This document shows, in pieces, positions 40,631 through 49,842 of a stretch of 64,000 nucleotides of DNA. The first letter of the stretch is position 1; each line of letters starts with the position of its first letter. Source of the stretch: Georgenia faecalis (GTDB lineage: Bacteria > Actinomycetota > Actinomycetes > Actinomycetales > Actinomycetaceae). The notes under the pieces were generated by a model. That model was not told the DNA's origin and made no database searches. It saw nothing but the letters and a program-made list of their open reading frames with translations. The position numbers and the translations under genes are program-made. Location: contig NZ_CP033325.1 of the NCBI RefSeq assembly GCF_003710105.1, forward strand, positions 1,550,001 through 1,614,000, written 5' to 3'.

Positions 40631-42286
40631 CTAGGTGCGGACGATCTTGCCGATGGAGGCGATGGCGTCCCCGGCGATGAGGCCCGCGCCGACGAGCGCG
40701 AGCTCCTCCTCGGCCTTGGCGCCCTTGACCCGTCGGACGATGATCCGGATCGCCAGCGCGGCGAAGATGAGCCAGCACGCGTACGGCTGGGTGAGGAGCA
40801 TGCCGGTGGCGAGCATGATGCCCATCTGCCGGCTCGACCCGCCGAGCGCCTGGATGAGGGCGCCGGGGATGGCCCACAGGAGCAGGTTCATCACGGCGTC
40901 GGGGTTCGTCAGGCCCGCGGAGACGGTGTCCGCGAAGACGATCGAGACGGGCGGGATGCGGCCGTCCTCGAAGTAGGACTCCCACAGCAGCGCGACGACG
41001 AGGAGGGCGACGACGAAGCCGATGATCGCCGAGTAGTACTGCTGGCGGCGGCCGGACTGCTCGTAGGCGGCGTAGCCCGGGCGGCGCGAGTGGATCTTGC
41101 GCAGCACCCAGCCGGCCTTGAAGTCGTAGCCCATGTCCGCGAAGGCCGGACCGGTGGCGGCGCAGTAGCCGACGAGGACGACGAGCGGGACCTCGGGCAG
41201 CCCGACGACGAGGCCGATGACGAGGAAGATGAGCGTGACGGCGAACGCCGGGAACCAGCCCGAGTGCATGGCCGCGAGGCCCACGATGATCTCGTGGATG
41301 AAGGCGGCGAGGGCGGCGAAGAGCACCCAGCCGATGAGGGCCGGAACGGACATCTCAGTGTGGAGGCCCGCGAGCAGCGCGAGGACGACGGCGCCGGCGA
41401 TGAAGAGCACGACGCCGGAGCCGAGGCCGCGGCCGAGCTCCTGCGGCGTGCGCGAGTCGGCGTCGGCGGGGTCCGGGTCACCGGCGTCGGCGGCGACGGC
41501 GCCCGTGGCGGCGGCCCGGGTCTTGTGCCGGCCCGTGAAGATGAGGACGGCCTGGACAAGGGCGACGAGGCCGGCCCCGACCATGATCCCGTGGGGGATG
41601 TAGTTGCCGGAGAGGGAGACGTCGGCGAGCGCCGGCACGAGCGTGAGGTACTGGTTGATGAGCAGCCCGGTGCCGAGCATGAGGAGCGCCGCGACGTTGC
41701 CGATGAACGCCACGCCGGCGGCGGAGGCGGACAGGCCGAACCAGGCGAGGGCCGCGCCGACGACGCCGCCGCCGATGAGGATCTTCGCGCGGCGCCCGCC
41801 CTCGTCCCCGGCCTTGATCGTCTCGGCCGACGCGACGCCCGGGGGCCAGGCGGCGGTCGCCGGCAGGAACCGGGAGCCGAACGTCTTGAAGAGCACCCAC
41901 GAGTCCACGCCGAGGCCGACGGCGGCACCGAGGAGGAGGGGCCACACGAGGTCGACCCGGCCGAAGGCCCACGCGATGGCGATGGGCGTGAGCAGCGCGT
42001 TCGCGGCGCCGAAGGTGGCCGAGGAGATTGCCGTCTGGGCGAGGTTCTGGCGGTTGGTGTCCCGGAACTCGTGGAAGCCCCAGATGCCGACCCGGCCGAG
42101 GAGCATCGCGATGAGCGCCCCGATGATCGAGGTGTTGGCGCTGATGCCCAGGGTGGTGACGAGGTGGAGGCCGACGAAGGCGCCGACCACCGACAGAGCC
42201 ACGGTGACGAGGATCGTGCGGGGGGAGAAGGCGCTGGGATGGGTGAGCGGCGCGTCGATGGTCGCGTCGCGGGTCTCTGACGACAT
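40631..42286 (-). CDS. OPT family oligopeptide transporter
   Basis: A 551-residue integral membrane protein with about 14 hydrophobic segments. It fits the OPT/YSL family (proton-coupled uptake of small peptides or metal-peptide chelates): FSPRTILVTVALSVVGAFVGLHLVTTLGISANTSIIGALI at the start, NRQNLAQTAISSATFGAANALLTPIAIAW, AAWPPGVASAETIKAG, and GYCAATGPAFADMGYDFKAGWVLR late in the chain. Bacterial members of this short form are poorly studied. The start MSSETRD is placed by family alignment; the ribosome-binding site is weak. It is the transport component of the peptide locus, upstream of two peptidases and downstream of the IclR regulator. Confidence 0.88.
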   Translation of the reverse strand: MSSETRDATIDAPLTHPSAFSPRTILVTVALSVVGAFVGLHLVTTLGISANTSIIGALIAMLLGRVGIWGFHEFRDTNRQNLAQTAISSATFGAANALLTPIAIAWAFGRVDLVWPLLLGAAVGLGVDSWVLFKTFGSRFLPATAAWPPGVASAETIKAGDEGGRRAKILIGGGVVGAALAWFGLSASAAGVAFIGNVAALLMLGTGLLINQYLTLVPALADVSLSGNYIPHGIMVGAGLVALVQAVLIFTGRHKTRAAATGAVAADAGDPDPADADSRTPQELGRGLGSGVVLFIAGAVVLALLAGLHTEMSVPALIGWVLFAALAAFIHEIIVGLAAMHSGWFPAFAVTLIFLVIGLVVGLPEVPLVVLVGYCAATGPAFADMGYDFKAGWVLRKIHSRRPGYAAYEQSGRRQQYYSAIIGFVVALLVVALLWESYFEDGRIPPVSIVFADTVSAGLTNPDAVMNLLLWAIPGALIQALGGSSRQMGIMLATGMLLTQPYACWLIFAALAIRIIVRRVKGAKAEEELALVGAGLIAGDAIASIGKIVRT

Positions 42287-42311
42287 GCAAGGGCTCGATT
42301 CGTGCGGCGGT

Positions 42312-42349
42312 GGGGGCAGGGCAGGGCAGGGCGGGCAGGGCGGGCAGTG
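42312..42349 (+). repeat. Short G-rich tandem repeat (GGGCA units)
   Basis: The 70-base gap between the IclR and OPT genes holds about seven GGGCA or GGGCG units in a row. The gap at 44092-44117 holds a different tandem (GGTGC), and 37991-38130 a third G-rich tract. Confidence 0.7.
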
Positions 42350-42356
42350 GAAGTGG

Positions 42357-43103
42357 TCAGGCGCGAAGGCCCGTCCCGATCTCTGCCGCGGCGGCGAGGA
42401 CGGCCGAGACGATCGCGTCGGCGCTGCGGCGCATGAACTCCGGCGGGCCCAGGGTGCTGACGGACCCGAACACGGACCCGTCGAGCAGCACCGGCGCCGA
42501 GATCGCCATGACGCGCTCGTCGTACTCGCCCTCGGAGAGGGCGTAGCCGTCCTCACGCACGCGCTCGTGGCGCTCGCGCAGGGCGGCCACCGCCTCCGCC
42601 CGGGGCTCGTGGCCCTTGGCGCGGAGGAGGTCGGCGGGGGAGACCGTGGGGTCGAAGGCGAAGATCGCGTGCCCGGTTGCCCCGAGGTGCCCGGGGTAGG
42701 ACCGGCCGACGGTCGTCGCGTACCGGACCAGGCCCGGCCCCTCGCAGGCCGCGACGGTGCGGTACCGGTAGCCGTCGGGGACGCAGACGACGGAGCTCTC
42801 GCCGGTCTTCGCGGCGAGGTCTTCGAGGTGCCGTTCGAGCCGGTGGCGCAGGCCGGGGCTCCGCTCGGCGCGGTGGCCGAGGGGGATGAGCGCCGGCCCG
42901 AGGGTGTACCGCCGGGTCTCCGGGTCCATCACGGTGTAGCCGTGCTGGGTGAGGGTGGCGAGCATCCGGTGCACCTGGGACTTGTCGAGGCCGAGCTCGG
43001 TGGCGAGCTCGGTGACGCCGCGGGAGGGGTGGGCCTCGGTGAAGGCACCGAGGACCCGCAGCGCGCGGCTCACGGTGAGCAGCTCGCCGGGCGTGCGCGC
43101 CAT
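42357..43103 (-). CDS. IclR family transcriptional regulator
   Basis: A 248-residue IclR regulator. The winged helix is at residues about 5-65 (LLTVSRALRVLGAFTEAHPSRGVTELATELGLDKSQVHRMLATLTQHGYTVMDPETRRYTLG), followed by the IclR effector domain (GHLGATGHAIFAF, GYALSEGEYDERVMAISAPVL, FGSVSTLGP). Effectors of the family are small organic acids or amino-acid derivatives. It is embedded between DUF1177 and the OPT transporter in the same direction, so it is likely the local regulator of the peptide locus. A GGAGGAC ribosome-binding site precedes the ATG. Confidence 0.93.
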   Translation of the reverse strand: MARTPGELLTVSRALRVLGAFTEAHPSRGVTELATELGLDKSQVHRMLATLTQHGYTVMDPETRRYTLGPALIPLGHRAERSPGLRHRLERHLEDLAAKTGESSVVCVPDGYRYRTVAACEGPGLVRYATTVGRSYPGHLGATGHAIFAFDPTVSPADLLRAKGHEPRAEAVAALRERHERVREDGYALSEGEYDERVMAISAPVLLDGSVFGSVSTLGPPEFMRRSADAIVSAVLAAAAEIGTGLRA

Positions 43104-43135
43104 GTCGTCCTCCGTTCCGGTGGGTGGGGGGTGGC

Positions 43136-44080
43136 TCAGCGGCCTGCGGTCTGCAGGTGGGTGGCCGGGCCGTAGAGCTCGACGAGGCGCGCGAACTCGG
43201 CCTCGTCGTGGAAGCGCAGGTGGCCGGCGCCGAAGGCCTTGGCGACCTCGAGGGCGTAGCGCGCCGCGAGGGCGATGTCCGTCTCGTGGCTGGCGCCCGT
43301 GGCGGACCCGGCGACGGCGGTCTCGGCCGTCAGCGCGAGCCCGACGACGGGGACGGACGCGGCGGTCGCCGGCTGGAGGATCGAGTTGATGTGGTAGAGC
43401 CCGTTGGCGTAGGGGGTGATGTCCTGAGTGGAGAGCGGGAAGACCTGGGCGGCGATGCCGCAGACGCTCTCGTAGACGGCGACGAGGTCGGGGCTGACGG
43501 GGAGGATGTAGCCCTGTCGGACCGTGGGCGAGATCGCGATGCCGCGGTGGTTGATGACCCGGTTGCCCTTGGTGGTGTCGATGGAGACGATCGCGTCCAT
43601 CTCCGGCAGCACCTCGTTGTCGTTCATCGCCCCCATGTCGACCGGGGAGTCCATGAACGGCACCGGCTCGTGCGGCCGGGTGGGGGCGTTGGGGCACACG
43701 TGCGTGCCGACGACGACGTCGCCCGGCAGCTGGTCGCCCCGGTCGAGCATCTCGACGAGCTTGGCCGCGAGGGACAGGGCGGCGGTCGCGCCGTCGCCGT
43801 CGGAGACGTAGCCGATGAGCTCGGGCCGGGCGCCGAGGCCGCCGAGCCGCCCGATGACCCCGAGGGTGGGGGCGTCGCCCCCGACCGACTTGCCCCGCGA
43901 GCCCGGCACGGTGACGGTGACGAAGTCGGTGCTGCCCTTGTCGCCCGCGACGGTCGTGCTCGTCAACGTCACGTCCGAGGCGCGGCGGCCGGCCTTGTGG
44001 CGCAGGGCCGCCACGACGGCGTCGCCGCTGGCGGCCGGGTCGTCGAGGAGGTCGAGGAGGTCGAGGACGTGCTTGAGCAT
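43136..44080 (-). CDS. DUF1177 family protein
   Basis: A 314-residue soluble protein matching DUF1177: LKHVLDLLDLLDDPAASGDAVV at the start, TDFVTVTVPGSRGKSVGGDAPTLGVIGRLGGLGARPELIG, VVVGTHVCPNAPTRPHEPVPFMDSPVDM, NRVINHRGIAISPTVRQGYIL and SHETDIALAARYALEVAKAFG. The conserved His, Cys and Asp residues suggest a metal-dependent hydrolase fold, but the reaction is not known to me. Co-location with AroM and an OPT transporter recurs in other genomes, linking it to the same peptide-derived substrate. 32 bases separate it from IclR. Confidence 0.87.
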   Translation of the reverse strand: MLKHVLDLLDLLDDPAASGDAVVAALRHKAGRRASDVTLTSTTVAGDKGSTDFVTVTVPGSRGKSVGGDAPTLGVIGRLGGLGARPELIGYVSDGDGATAALSLAAKLVEMLDRGDQLPGDVVVGTHVCPNAPTRPHEPVPFMDSPVDMGAMNDNEVLPEMDAIVSIDTTKGNRVINHRGIAISPTVRQGYILPVSPDLVAVYESVCGIAAQVFPLSTQDITPYANGLYHINSILQPATAASVPVVGLALTAETAVAGSATGASHETDIALAARYALEVAKAFGAGHLRFHDEAEFARLVELYGPATHLQTAGR

Positions 44081-44091
44081 GGGCTTCCTTC

Positions 44092-44117
44092 GGTGCGGTG
44101 CGGTGCGGTGCGGTGGC
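44092..44117 (+). repeat. Tandem pentamer repeat (GGTGC x5)
   Basis: Five perfect GGTGC units (as CGGTG steps) lie in the gap between peptidase E and DUF1177, 12 bases upstream of the DUF1177 start. Unit number could vary by slippage and alter the leader length of DUF1177. Confidence 0.75.
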
Positions 44118-44149
44118 GGTTCGGAGGCGCGGGCAGTGGGCCCGGCGGG

Positions 44150-44851
44150 TCAGGCGCGGAGCAGGTGGCTGAGGTCGGTGCCGGTGGGGACCTCGGCGGG
44201 CTCGGCGCCGCGGGCGAAGAACCGGGCGCCCGAGGGCTCACCCTCGAGGACCAGCCGGTCGTCGCGGCGGCGGAGCCACGTCCCCTCGCGCATGCCGAGG
44301 ACGGGTCCCGGGTTCTCCTCGAGGTACTGCAGGAGTCGCAGCTCCCGCGTCTCGCCCTGGTGGGTGGAGGACGGGTCCGGGTCGAGGTAATGGGGGTTGA
44401 TCTGGAAGGGGACGAGCCCGAGCGTGGAGAACGACGGCGGCTCGACGATGGGCATGTCGTTCGTCGTCCGCAGCGACGGCGTGGCGACGTTCGTCCCGGC
44501 GGAGGAGCCGATGTACGGCGCGCCGGCATCGACCGCGGCCCGGATGGACTCGACGAGCCCGCGGCGGTGGAGCTGGTCGACGAGGCGGAAAGTGTTGCCG
44601 CCGCCGACGAAGATCGCCGGCGCGTCCCGCACGAGCGTGGCGGGGTCGCCGGTGTGCGCGCCGGTGACGCGGATCCCCAGCGGGGCGAGAGCACCCGCGA
44701 CCTGCGCGGTGTACGCGTCGTGGTCGGCGAGGGCGTAGGGGACGAAGACGAGGTCGCGCGCGCCGCCGAGGACGTCGGCGAGCGCGTCGCGGGCGTGCTC
44801 GAGGTAGCCGCGCCCGGGCGCCGTCGAGTTGGACAGGAGGAGCAGCTGCAC
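44150..44851 (-). CDS. pepE: Peptidase E (dipeptidase E, S51)
   Basis: A 233-residue S51 serine peptidase that cleaves Asp-Xaa dipeptides in the cytosol. It starts QLLLLSNSTAPGRGYLEHA, the pepE hallmark, and has FVGGGNTFRLVDQLHRRGLVESI, the nucleophile elbow YIGSSAGTNVATPSL (Ser in S-A-G-T) and FQINPHYLDPDPSSTHQGETRELRL with the catalytic His. Length and motifs match E. coli PepE. The GTG start at 44851 follows GAGGGAGA. It is the first gene of the leftward peptide locus. Confidence 0.95.
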   Translation of the reverse strand: MQLLLLSNSTAPGRGYLEHARDALADVLGGARDLVFVPYALADHDAYTAQVAGALAPLGIRVTGAHTGDPATLVRDAPAIFVGGGNTFRLVDQLHRRGLVESIRAAVDAGAPYIGSSAGTNVATPSLRTTNDMPIVEPPSFSTLGLVPFQINPHYLDPDPSSTHQGETRELRLLQYLEENPGPVLGMREGTWLRRRDDRLVLEGEPSGARFFARGAEPAEVPTGTDLSHLLRA

Positions 44852-45024
44852 CGGGTTCTCCCTCGTCGTCGGGGTGTGGGGGGTCACACTCCTCCGCCGA
44901 TGGCGATCGGGCCAGTCCGTTCCGCTATGTGGAACGGTCGGTGCAGATAGCGGCACACCCCGCCCCCTTCCTCGTTCACGAGGGAGGGGTGGGGGATAGC
45001 GGGGGCAGTCCTCGCGCCCGGGCC

Positions 45025-47586
45025 CTAGCCGCCGAGCGGGGCCCGCAGCGCGAGCCGCGTCGGGACCGCGATCGAGGCGACCCCCAGCAGCGCCGTCACC
45101 CCGACGATCAGCAGGTACGGCACGGGCGCGATCGTCGGGAACGGCAGGCCACTCACCCCGAGCGCGATGCCGGCGAGCGGCGGGATGGCAATCGCCGTCC
45201 CGATGACGACGGCCATGCCGACGACGAGCAGCGACTCCACCCCCGCCATCCGGCGCACCTGCCGGTCCGTGGAGCCGACGAGCCGCAGGAGGTCGAACTC
45301 CCCGCGCCGCTCGGCGGTGGCCATGACGAGGGTGTTGACGACCGCGAGGCCGACGTACCCGAGGATGACGAGGAGGGCGAGGAGCGAGACCCACTCGTCG
45401 CCGGTGGTGACGTCGCTCGCGACCGCCGCGAGCTCGTCCCGGTCCTGCGCGACGAGGCCGAGGGCCGCGACGGCGTGGGCCACGCCGGCCCCGTCGGGGG
45501 ACGACGTCGCGACGAGGAGGTGGTCGGCGAGCCCCGTCGTCGTGTGGGCCCGCAGCACCGCGCCGTCCATCGTCACGTCCCCGAAGCCCAGGCCGCGCTC
45601 GTAGGTGGCGACGACGGTCGCCGTCGTCGGGGCCCCGTCGCCGAGGTGGAAGGTGACCTCCTCGCCCTCGTCGGCGCCCAGTGAGCGGGCGGACTCCGTG
45701 CTCAGCGCGACCGTGCCGGGCTCGGCGAGCCGCGCCAGGTCGCCGCCCGTGACGCCGAGGTCGAGCGTCTGGTCGACGGTGGCCGGGTCGACGCCCTGCA
45801 CGCCGATGCGCTCGGCGAGCGCCTCGTCGTCGACGAGCTCGGTGGTGACGAGCGCCTCGGACGTGGTGACGGCGGTGACCGCCTCGACGCCCGGCAGGGC
45901 CGCGACCTCGCCGGCCACGGCGTCGGAGATGCCGGACGCCGGGGAGGCGACGACGAGGTCGGCGACCGTCCCGTCGGATGCCTGGCGAGCCGCCTCGGCG
46001 GCCACCGTCGTCGGCGTGAAGAGCTGGACCGACCCGAGCGCGATCGCCAGGGCGAGCGGCACGACCGCCGAGGACAGGCGGCGGGTGAAGCCGCGGGCGT
46101 TGGCGTCGGCGAGCACGACGGACGCGGAGCGGCTGCGACGCAGCACCGGACCGAGCACGTGGAGCAGGCGCTCGACGATCCACGGGCCCGCGAGTCCGGC
46201 GGCGATGACGAGCACGAGGGCGGCGCTCGCGACGACGACGACCCCGCTGAGCCCCGGCAGGACCAGCGGCGCCAGCGACGCCCCGAGGCCGAGGACGGCG
46301 AGCACGACGCTCGTGAGGATGCGGACCCGGCCGAGGGCCGGCGTCTCGACCACCGACTCGCGCAGCGCGTCCACCGGTTCGATCGCGGCGGGGCGCCGGG
46401 CGGCGACGGCCGCAGCCCCGAGTGCCGTCACGACGCTCAGCAGCACCGCCGCGAGCGCCGGCAACGGGGAGCGGGCGAGGACGAACGAGGCGGGGATGAC
46501 CCCGGCGCCGGCGAACTGCTCCCCGAGGAACGAGGCGAGCCAGTACCCGGGCCCCGCGCCGAGGAGCGCGGCGAGGCCCGCGACGAGCGTGACCTCACGG
46601 GCGATCATGGCGTGGACCTGCCCGCGGGTGGTGCCGACGGCCTTGAGGAGCGCGAACTCCCGGCGCCGCTGCGCCACCGACAGCGCGAGGGTGTTGGCCA
46701 CGACGAACACCGCGACGAGCAGCGCCGTCCCCGCGAACGACGCGCTGAGCGCCGTGAGCATCCCGCGTGCGCCGTACGCGTCCGTGGACTCCACGTCGCC
46801 CCGGCGGTCGCCGGTGTAGACCTCGGCGTCCGGGACGGCGGCCGCGATGCGCTCGGCGAGCGCCTCGGCGTCGACCCCGTCCTCGGCGCGGACCCCCACC
46901 AGGGCGACCTCGCCCTCGCGGGGCCACAGCTGGGCGGCGCGGTCGTCGGTGAGGAAGACCGTCCCGGACGGCGCCCCGTCGTCGCCCACGCCCTGCGGGG
47001 CCGGGGCGCCGCCGTCGACGGTCCCGACGACGTCGTACTCCGTCACGGTCCCGCCGTGCGCGAGGGTGAGCGTGTCGCCGGGCGCGACGCCGAAGGAGCC
47101 GTCGACGACGACGTCGCCCGGGCGGCGCGGCTCCTCCCCGGCGGTGAGCGTGTACGGCGTGAGGGCCGCCGAGCTCCAGCCGTGGGCCTCGACCTCCTCG
47201 TGCGCCGCGGTGGTGAGCGGGACGGTGAGGTCACCGACCGCGCGCTCGACGCCGTCGACCGCGGAGACGTCCGCGACGACGTCCGCCGGGAGCGTCGCGC
47301 GCTCGGCGAACGCCTCGGACATGTCGCCGGGGATGGGCAGGGACTGGGGCGCGCCGACGACGACGTCCGCCCCGGCGAGCCGGTGCGGCGGGGTGCCGCC
47401 ACGCAGTCCGGACTCGAGGAGGACCCCGAGGGCGGTGACGAGCATCGAGGCCACCAGCACGGCGATGAAGACGCCGGCGACGCCGCGGCGGTTGTGGCGG
47501 AGGGAGGCGCGGGCGAGGACCCACGTGGTGAGGGCGACGCCGCTGGTCGGGGTGGTCGGGCCGGTCCGTGTGCTCGTCCTGCTCAT
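45025..47586 (-). CDS. ABC exporter permease, FtsX/MacB type
   Basis: An 853-residue permease with two FtsX-like units. Helices near residues 35-55, about 275-300, 320-345 and 370-395 frame the first large extracellular domain; a second set begins about 455, with the last helices at about 725-750, 770-800 and 815-835. FtsX domain sequences are FAGTALLVAVFVVANTLALSVAQRRREFALLKAVGTTRGQV and ALLVILGYVGLAVVNTLVMATAERRGEFDLLRLVGSTDRQV. It works with the ATPase encoded just upstream (two bases apart). Such systems export or remove antimicrobial peptides or lipoproteins. The adjacent two-component genes may regulate it. Confidence 0.92.
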   Translation of the reverse strand: MSRTSTRTGPTTPTSGVALTTWVLARASLRHNRRGVAGVFIAVLVASMLVTALGVLLESGLRGGTPPHRLAGADVVVGAPQSLPIPGDMSEAFAERATLPADVVADVSAVDGVERAVGDLTVPLTTAAHEEVEAHGWSSAALTPYTLTAGEEPRRPGDVVVDGSFGVAPGDTLTLAHGGTVTEYDVVGTVDGGAPAPQGVGDDGAPSGTVFLTDDRAAQLWPREGEVALVGVRAEDGVDAEALAERIAAAVPDAEVYTGDRRGDVESTDAYGARGMLTALSASFAGTALLVAVFVVANTLALSVAQRRREFALLKAVGTTRGQVHAMIAREVTLVAGLAALLGAGPGYWLASFLGEQFAGAGVIPASFVLARSPLPALAAVLLSVVTALGAAAVAARRPAAIEPVDALRESVVETPALGRVRILTSVVLAVLGLGASLAPLVLPGLSGVVVVASAALVLVIAAGLAGPWIVERLLHVLGPVLRRSRSASVVLADANARGFTRRLSSAVVPLALAIALGSVQLFTPTTVAAEAARQASDGTVADLVVASPASGISDAVAGEVAALPGVEAVTAVTTSEALVTTELVDDEALAERIGVQGVDPATVDQTLDLGVTGGDLARLAEPGTVALSTESARSLGADEGEEVTFHLGDGAPTTATVVATYERGLGFGDVTMDGAVLRAHTTTGLADHLLVATSSPDGAGVAHAVAALGLVAQDRDELAAVASDVTTGDEWVSLLALLVILGYVGLAVVNTLVMATAERRGEFDLLRLVGSTDRQVRRMAGVESLLVVGMAVVIGTAIAIPPLAGIALGVSGLPFPTIAPVPYLLIVGVTALLGVASIAVPTRLALRAPLGG

Positions 47587-47588
47587 GG

Positions 47589-48356
47589 TCACCACTCCCC
47601 GAGGTGCGTCATGCGGTCGGCGATGCCCTGGGCGTCCGGGGCATCGAGGGACCCGACGAGCTGGCCGTCGGCGAGGAACAGGACCCGGTCGGCGTAGGAC
47701 GCGGCGACCGGGTCGTGGGTGACCATGACAACGGTCTGCCCGAGCTCGCCCGCGGTGCGCCGCAGGAGCTCGAGCACCTGGCGGCCGGTCCGGGAGTCGA
47801 GCGCCCCGGTGGGCTCGTCGCAGAAGACGGCGTCGGGCCGGTTGATGAGCGCCCGGGCGATCGCGGCGCGCTGCTGCTGGCCGCCGGAGAGCTCCTGGGG
47901 CCGGCGGGCGGTGAGGTCGGCGAGCCCGACGGCCCGCGTGACGGCGTCGAACCACGCGGCGTCGACCGGGCGGCCTGCGAGGAGCAGCGGGAGCGTGATG
48001 TTCTGCGCCACCGTGAGGTGCGGCAGGAGGTTGTAGGACTGGAAGACGAAGCCGAGGTGGTCGCGGCGGAACCGGGTGAGCGCGGTCCGCGCGAGCGTGG
48101 TGATCTCGGTGGCGCCGAGGACGATCCGGCCGGCGGTCGGCCGGTCGAGCCCGGCCGCGCAGTGGAGCAGGGTGCTCTTGCCCGAGCCGGACGGGCCCAT
48201 GACGGCGGTGAACGAGCCGGTGGGGATGGCCAGGTCCACCCCGCGCAGGGCGGGCACCGGGCGGGAGCTGGTGCCGTACGTCTTGGTGACGCCCTCGAGC
48301 CGGAGGGCCAGGGCGGTCGGGGCGGGGGCGAGGCGGTCGCGGGTGTCGGTGTGCAT
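47589..48356 (-). CDS. ABC transporter ATP-binding protein (MacB/LolD type)
   Basis: A 255-residue ATPase with all nucleotide-binding motifs: Walker A GPSGSGKST, Q-loop FVFQSYNLLP, signature LSGGQQQRAAIARAL, Walker B DAVFCDEPTGALD and switch His in MVTHDP. The RPVPALRGVDLAIPTGSFTAVMG start is typical of the LolD/MacB branch. It is translated just before the FtsX-type permease, probably coupled. Divergent from the histidine kinase gene across about 200 bases. Confidence 0.95.
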   Translation of the reverse strand: MHTDTRDRLAPAPTALALRLEGVTKTYGTSSRPVPALRGVDLAIPTGSFTAVMGPSGSGKSTLLHCAAGLDRPTAGRIVLGATEITTLARTALTRFRRDHLGFVFQSYNLLPHLTVAQNITLPLLLAGRPVDAAWFDAVTRAVGLADLTARRPQELSGGQQQRAAIARALINRPDAVFCDEPTGALDSRTGRQVLELLRRTAGELGQTVVMVTHDPVAASYADRVLFLADGQLVGSLDAPDAQGIADRMTHLGEW

Positions 48357-48558
48357 GAGGAGCGTCCTCACGTCGGGGAGGGTGCGGGCTGCGCCCTCGG
48401 CTGACGTCGACGCTACGGACGCGCACCGGGCCCTTCGAGGGCGCCAGCACGCCATTTCCGGGTGGGGCGGGCACGCCGTCGGGGGTGGGCCCAGCCCGTG
48501 GCTGGATGGTGGAGCCAGCACTACCGACACCCCGGTGGCGGCCCGGCATGATGTGCCC

Positions 48559-49842
48559 ATGGCATCCCCGGGCGGTACCGCGCCGCGCCCCTGGCGGGCG
48601 CGCACCCGGGCCGCGGGGTACCTCGCCGTCGAGGGGTGGAACTGGTTGCCGTCCCTCCTGCTCGCGCTCGCGGCACTCGTCGTGCTGCCCTTCGCGCTGC
48701 TCGGGGTCGCCCTCGCGGCGGTCCCGCGCGTCACCGGCGCGCTCGACCGGCTCACCGGGGCGGCGCTCGAACGGGCGGGCCGGTTCCGCGGCACGGCCGT
48801 CCCCCCGCGGCGGCCCTCGGGCGCCGCGCCCCGGACGGTCGACGACCTCCTCCGGCTCCTCGCCGCGCCCGCGACCAAGCGCGCCCTCGCGTGGCTCGGC
48901 CTGCACGCGCTGCTCGCCCTGGCCGTCGCGGTCGTCGCGATCGGGGCCCCGCTCAACGTCGTCCTCTTCGGGGCCGCCGCGGCCCTCGCGTGGTCCTACC
49001 CCGGCGTCACCGTCGAGCTGCTGCCGTTCACGTACGTCCCCCCGACGCTCGACCCCTGGCAGCTGGCGAGTCTCGCCGTCGTGCTCGGCATGGTCTACGG
49101 AGCCGTCGCCTGGTGGGGGGTCCCGTGGCTCGCCCGCCGGGTCGCCTCCGGCACGGCCGCCCTCCTGGGCCCGACGCGCACCGCGCAGCTCTCGGAGCGT
49201 GTCGAGGCGCTGTCCGCGAGCCGCGCGGCCGCGCTCGACGCGCACGGCGCCGAGCTGAGCCGCATCGAGCGCGAGCTCCACGACGGCGCGCAGAACCAGC
49301 TCGTCGGCGTCGTCATGATGCTCGGCCTCGCCAAGCGGGCCCTGGAGAACGACCCCGCGGCGGCGCTGCCGTTCGTCGAGCGCGCCCAGGACGTGGCGAC
49401 GCGGGCGCTGGCCGAGCTGCGCGACGTCGTGCACGACATCTACCCGCCGGTGCTTGCCGAGCTCGGCCTCGGCGGGGCGGCGTCCGCCCTCACCAGCCGT
49501 TCCCCGGTCCCGTGCACGCTCGACGTCGCCGGGCTGCGGCGGGCGCCGGCCGCCGTGGAGTCGGCGGCCTACTTCGTGCTCGCCGAGGCCCTCACCAACG
49601 CGGCGAAGTACGCTGCCGCGTCGCGCATCGACGTCGCGCTGCGCACCGAGCCGCACCACGGCGAGGACGTCCTCGTCGTCGAGGTGGTCGACGACGGCCG
49701 CGGCGGCGCGAGGCTCGACGGGACCGGGACGGGCCTGGCCGGCATGGCGCGCCGGGCGGCGGCGTTCGAGGGCGCGCTCCACCTGTCCAGCCCGCCCGGT
49801 GGGCCCACCCGAGTGAGAGTAGAGCTGCCATGCGGATCCTGA
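48559..49842 (+). CDS. Sensor histidine kinase (NarL-type partner, HisKA_3)
   Basis: A 427-residue sensor kinase with two pairs of N-terminal membrane helices (about residues 30-57 and 115-190), forming a PspC/DUF1707-like sensory membrane part, and a cytosolic HisKA_3 domain with His241 in RELHDGAQNQLVG. The HATPase domain has the N box LAEALTNAAKYA and G1 VVDDGRGG..GTGLAGMARR. It overlaps the response regulator gene by 13 bases. The FtsX/ABC genes transcribed divergently are the likely target operon, as in LiaSR/Bce-like detoxification modules. Confidence 0.92.
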   Translation: MASPGGTAPRPWRARTRAAGYLAVEGWNWLPSLLLALAALVVLPFALLGVALAAVPRVTGALDRLTGAALERAGRFRGTAVPPRRPSGAAPRTVDDLLRLLAAPATKRALAWLGLHALLALAVAVVAIGAPLNVVLFGAAAALAWSYPGVTVELLPFTYVPPTLDPWQLASLAVVLGMVYGAVAWWGVPWLARRVASGTAALLGPTRTAQLSERVEALSASRAAALDAHGAELSRIERELHDGAQNQLVGVVMMLGLAKRALENDPAAALPFVERAQDVATRALAELRDVVHDIYPPVLAELGLGGAASALTSRSPVPCTLDVAGLRRAPAAVESAAYFVLAEALTNAAKYAAASRIDVALRTEPHHGEDVLVVEVVDDGRGGARLDGTGTGLAGMARRAAAFEGALHLSSPPGGPTRVRVELPCGS

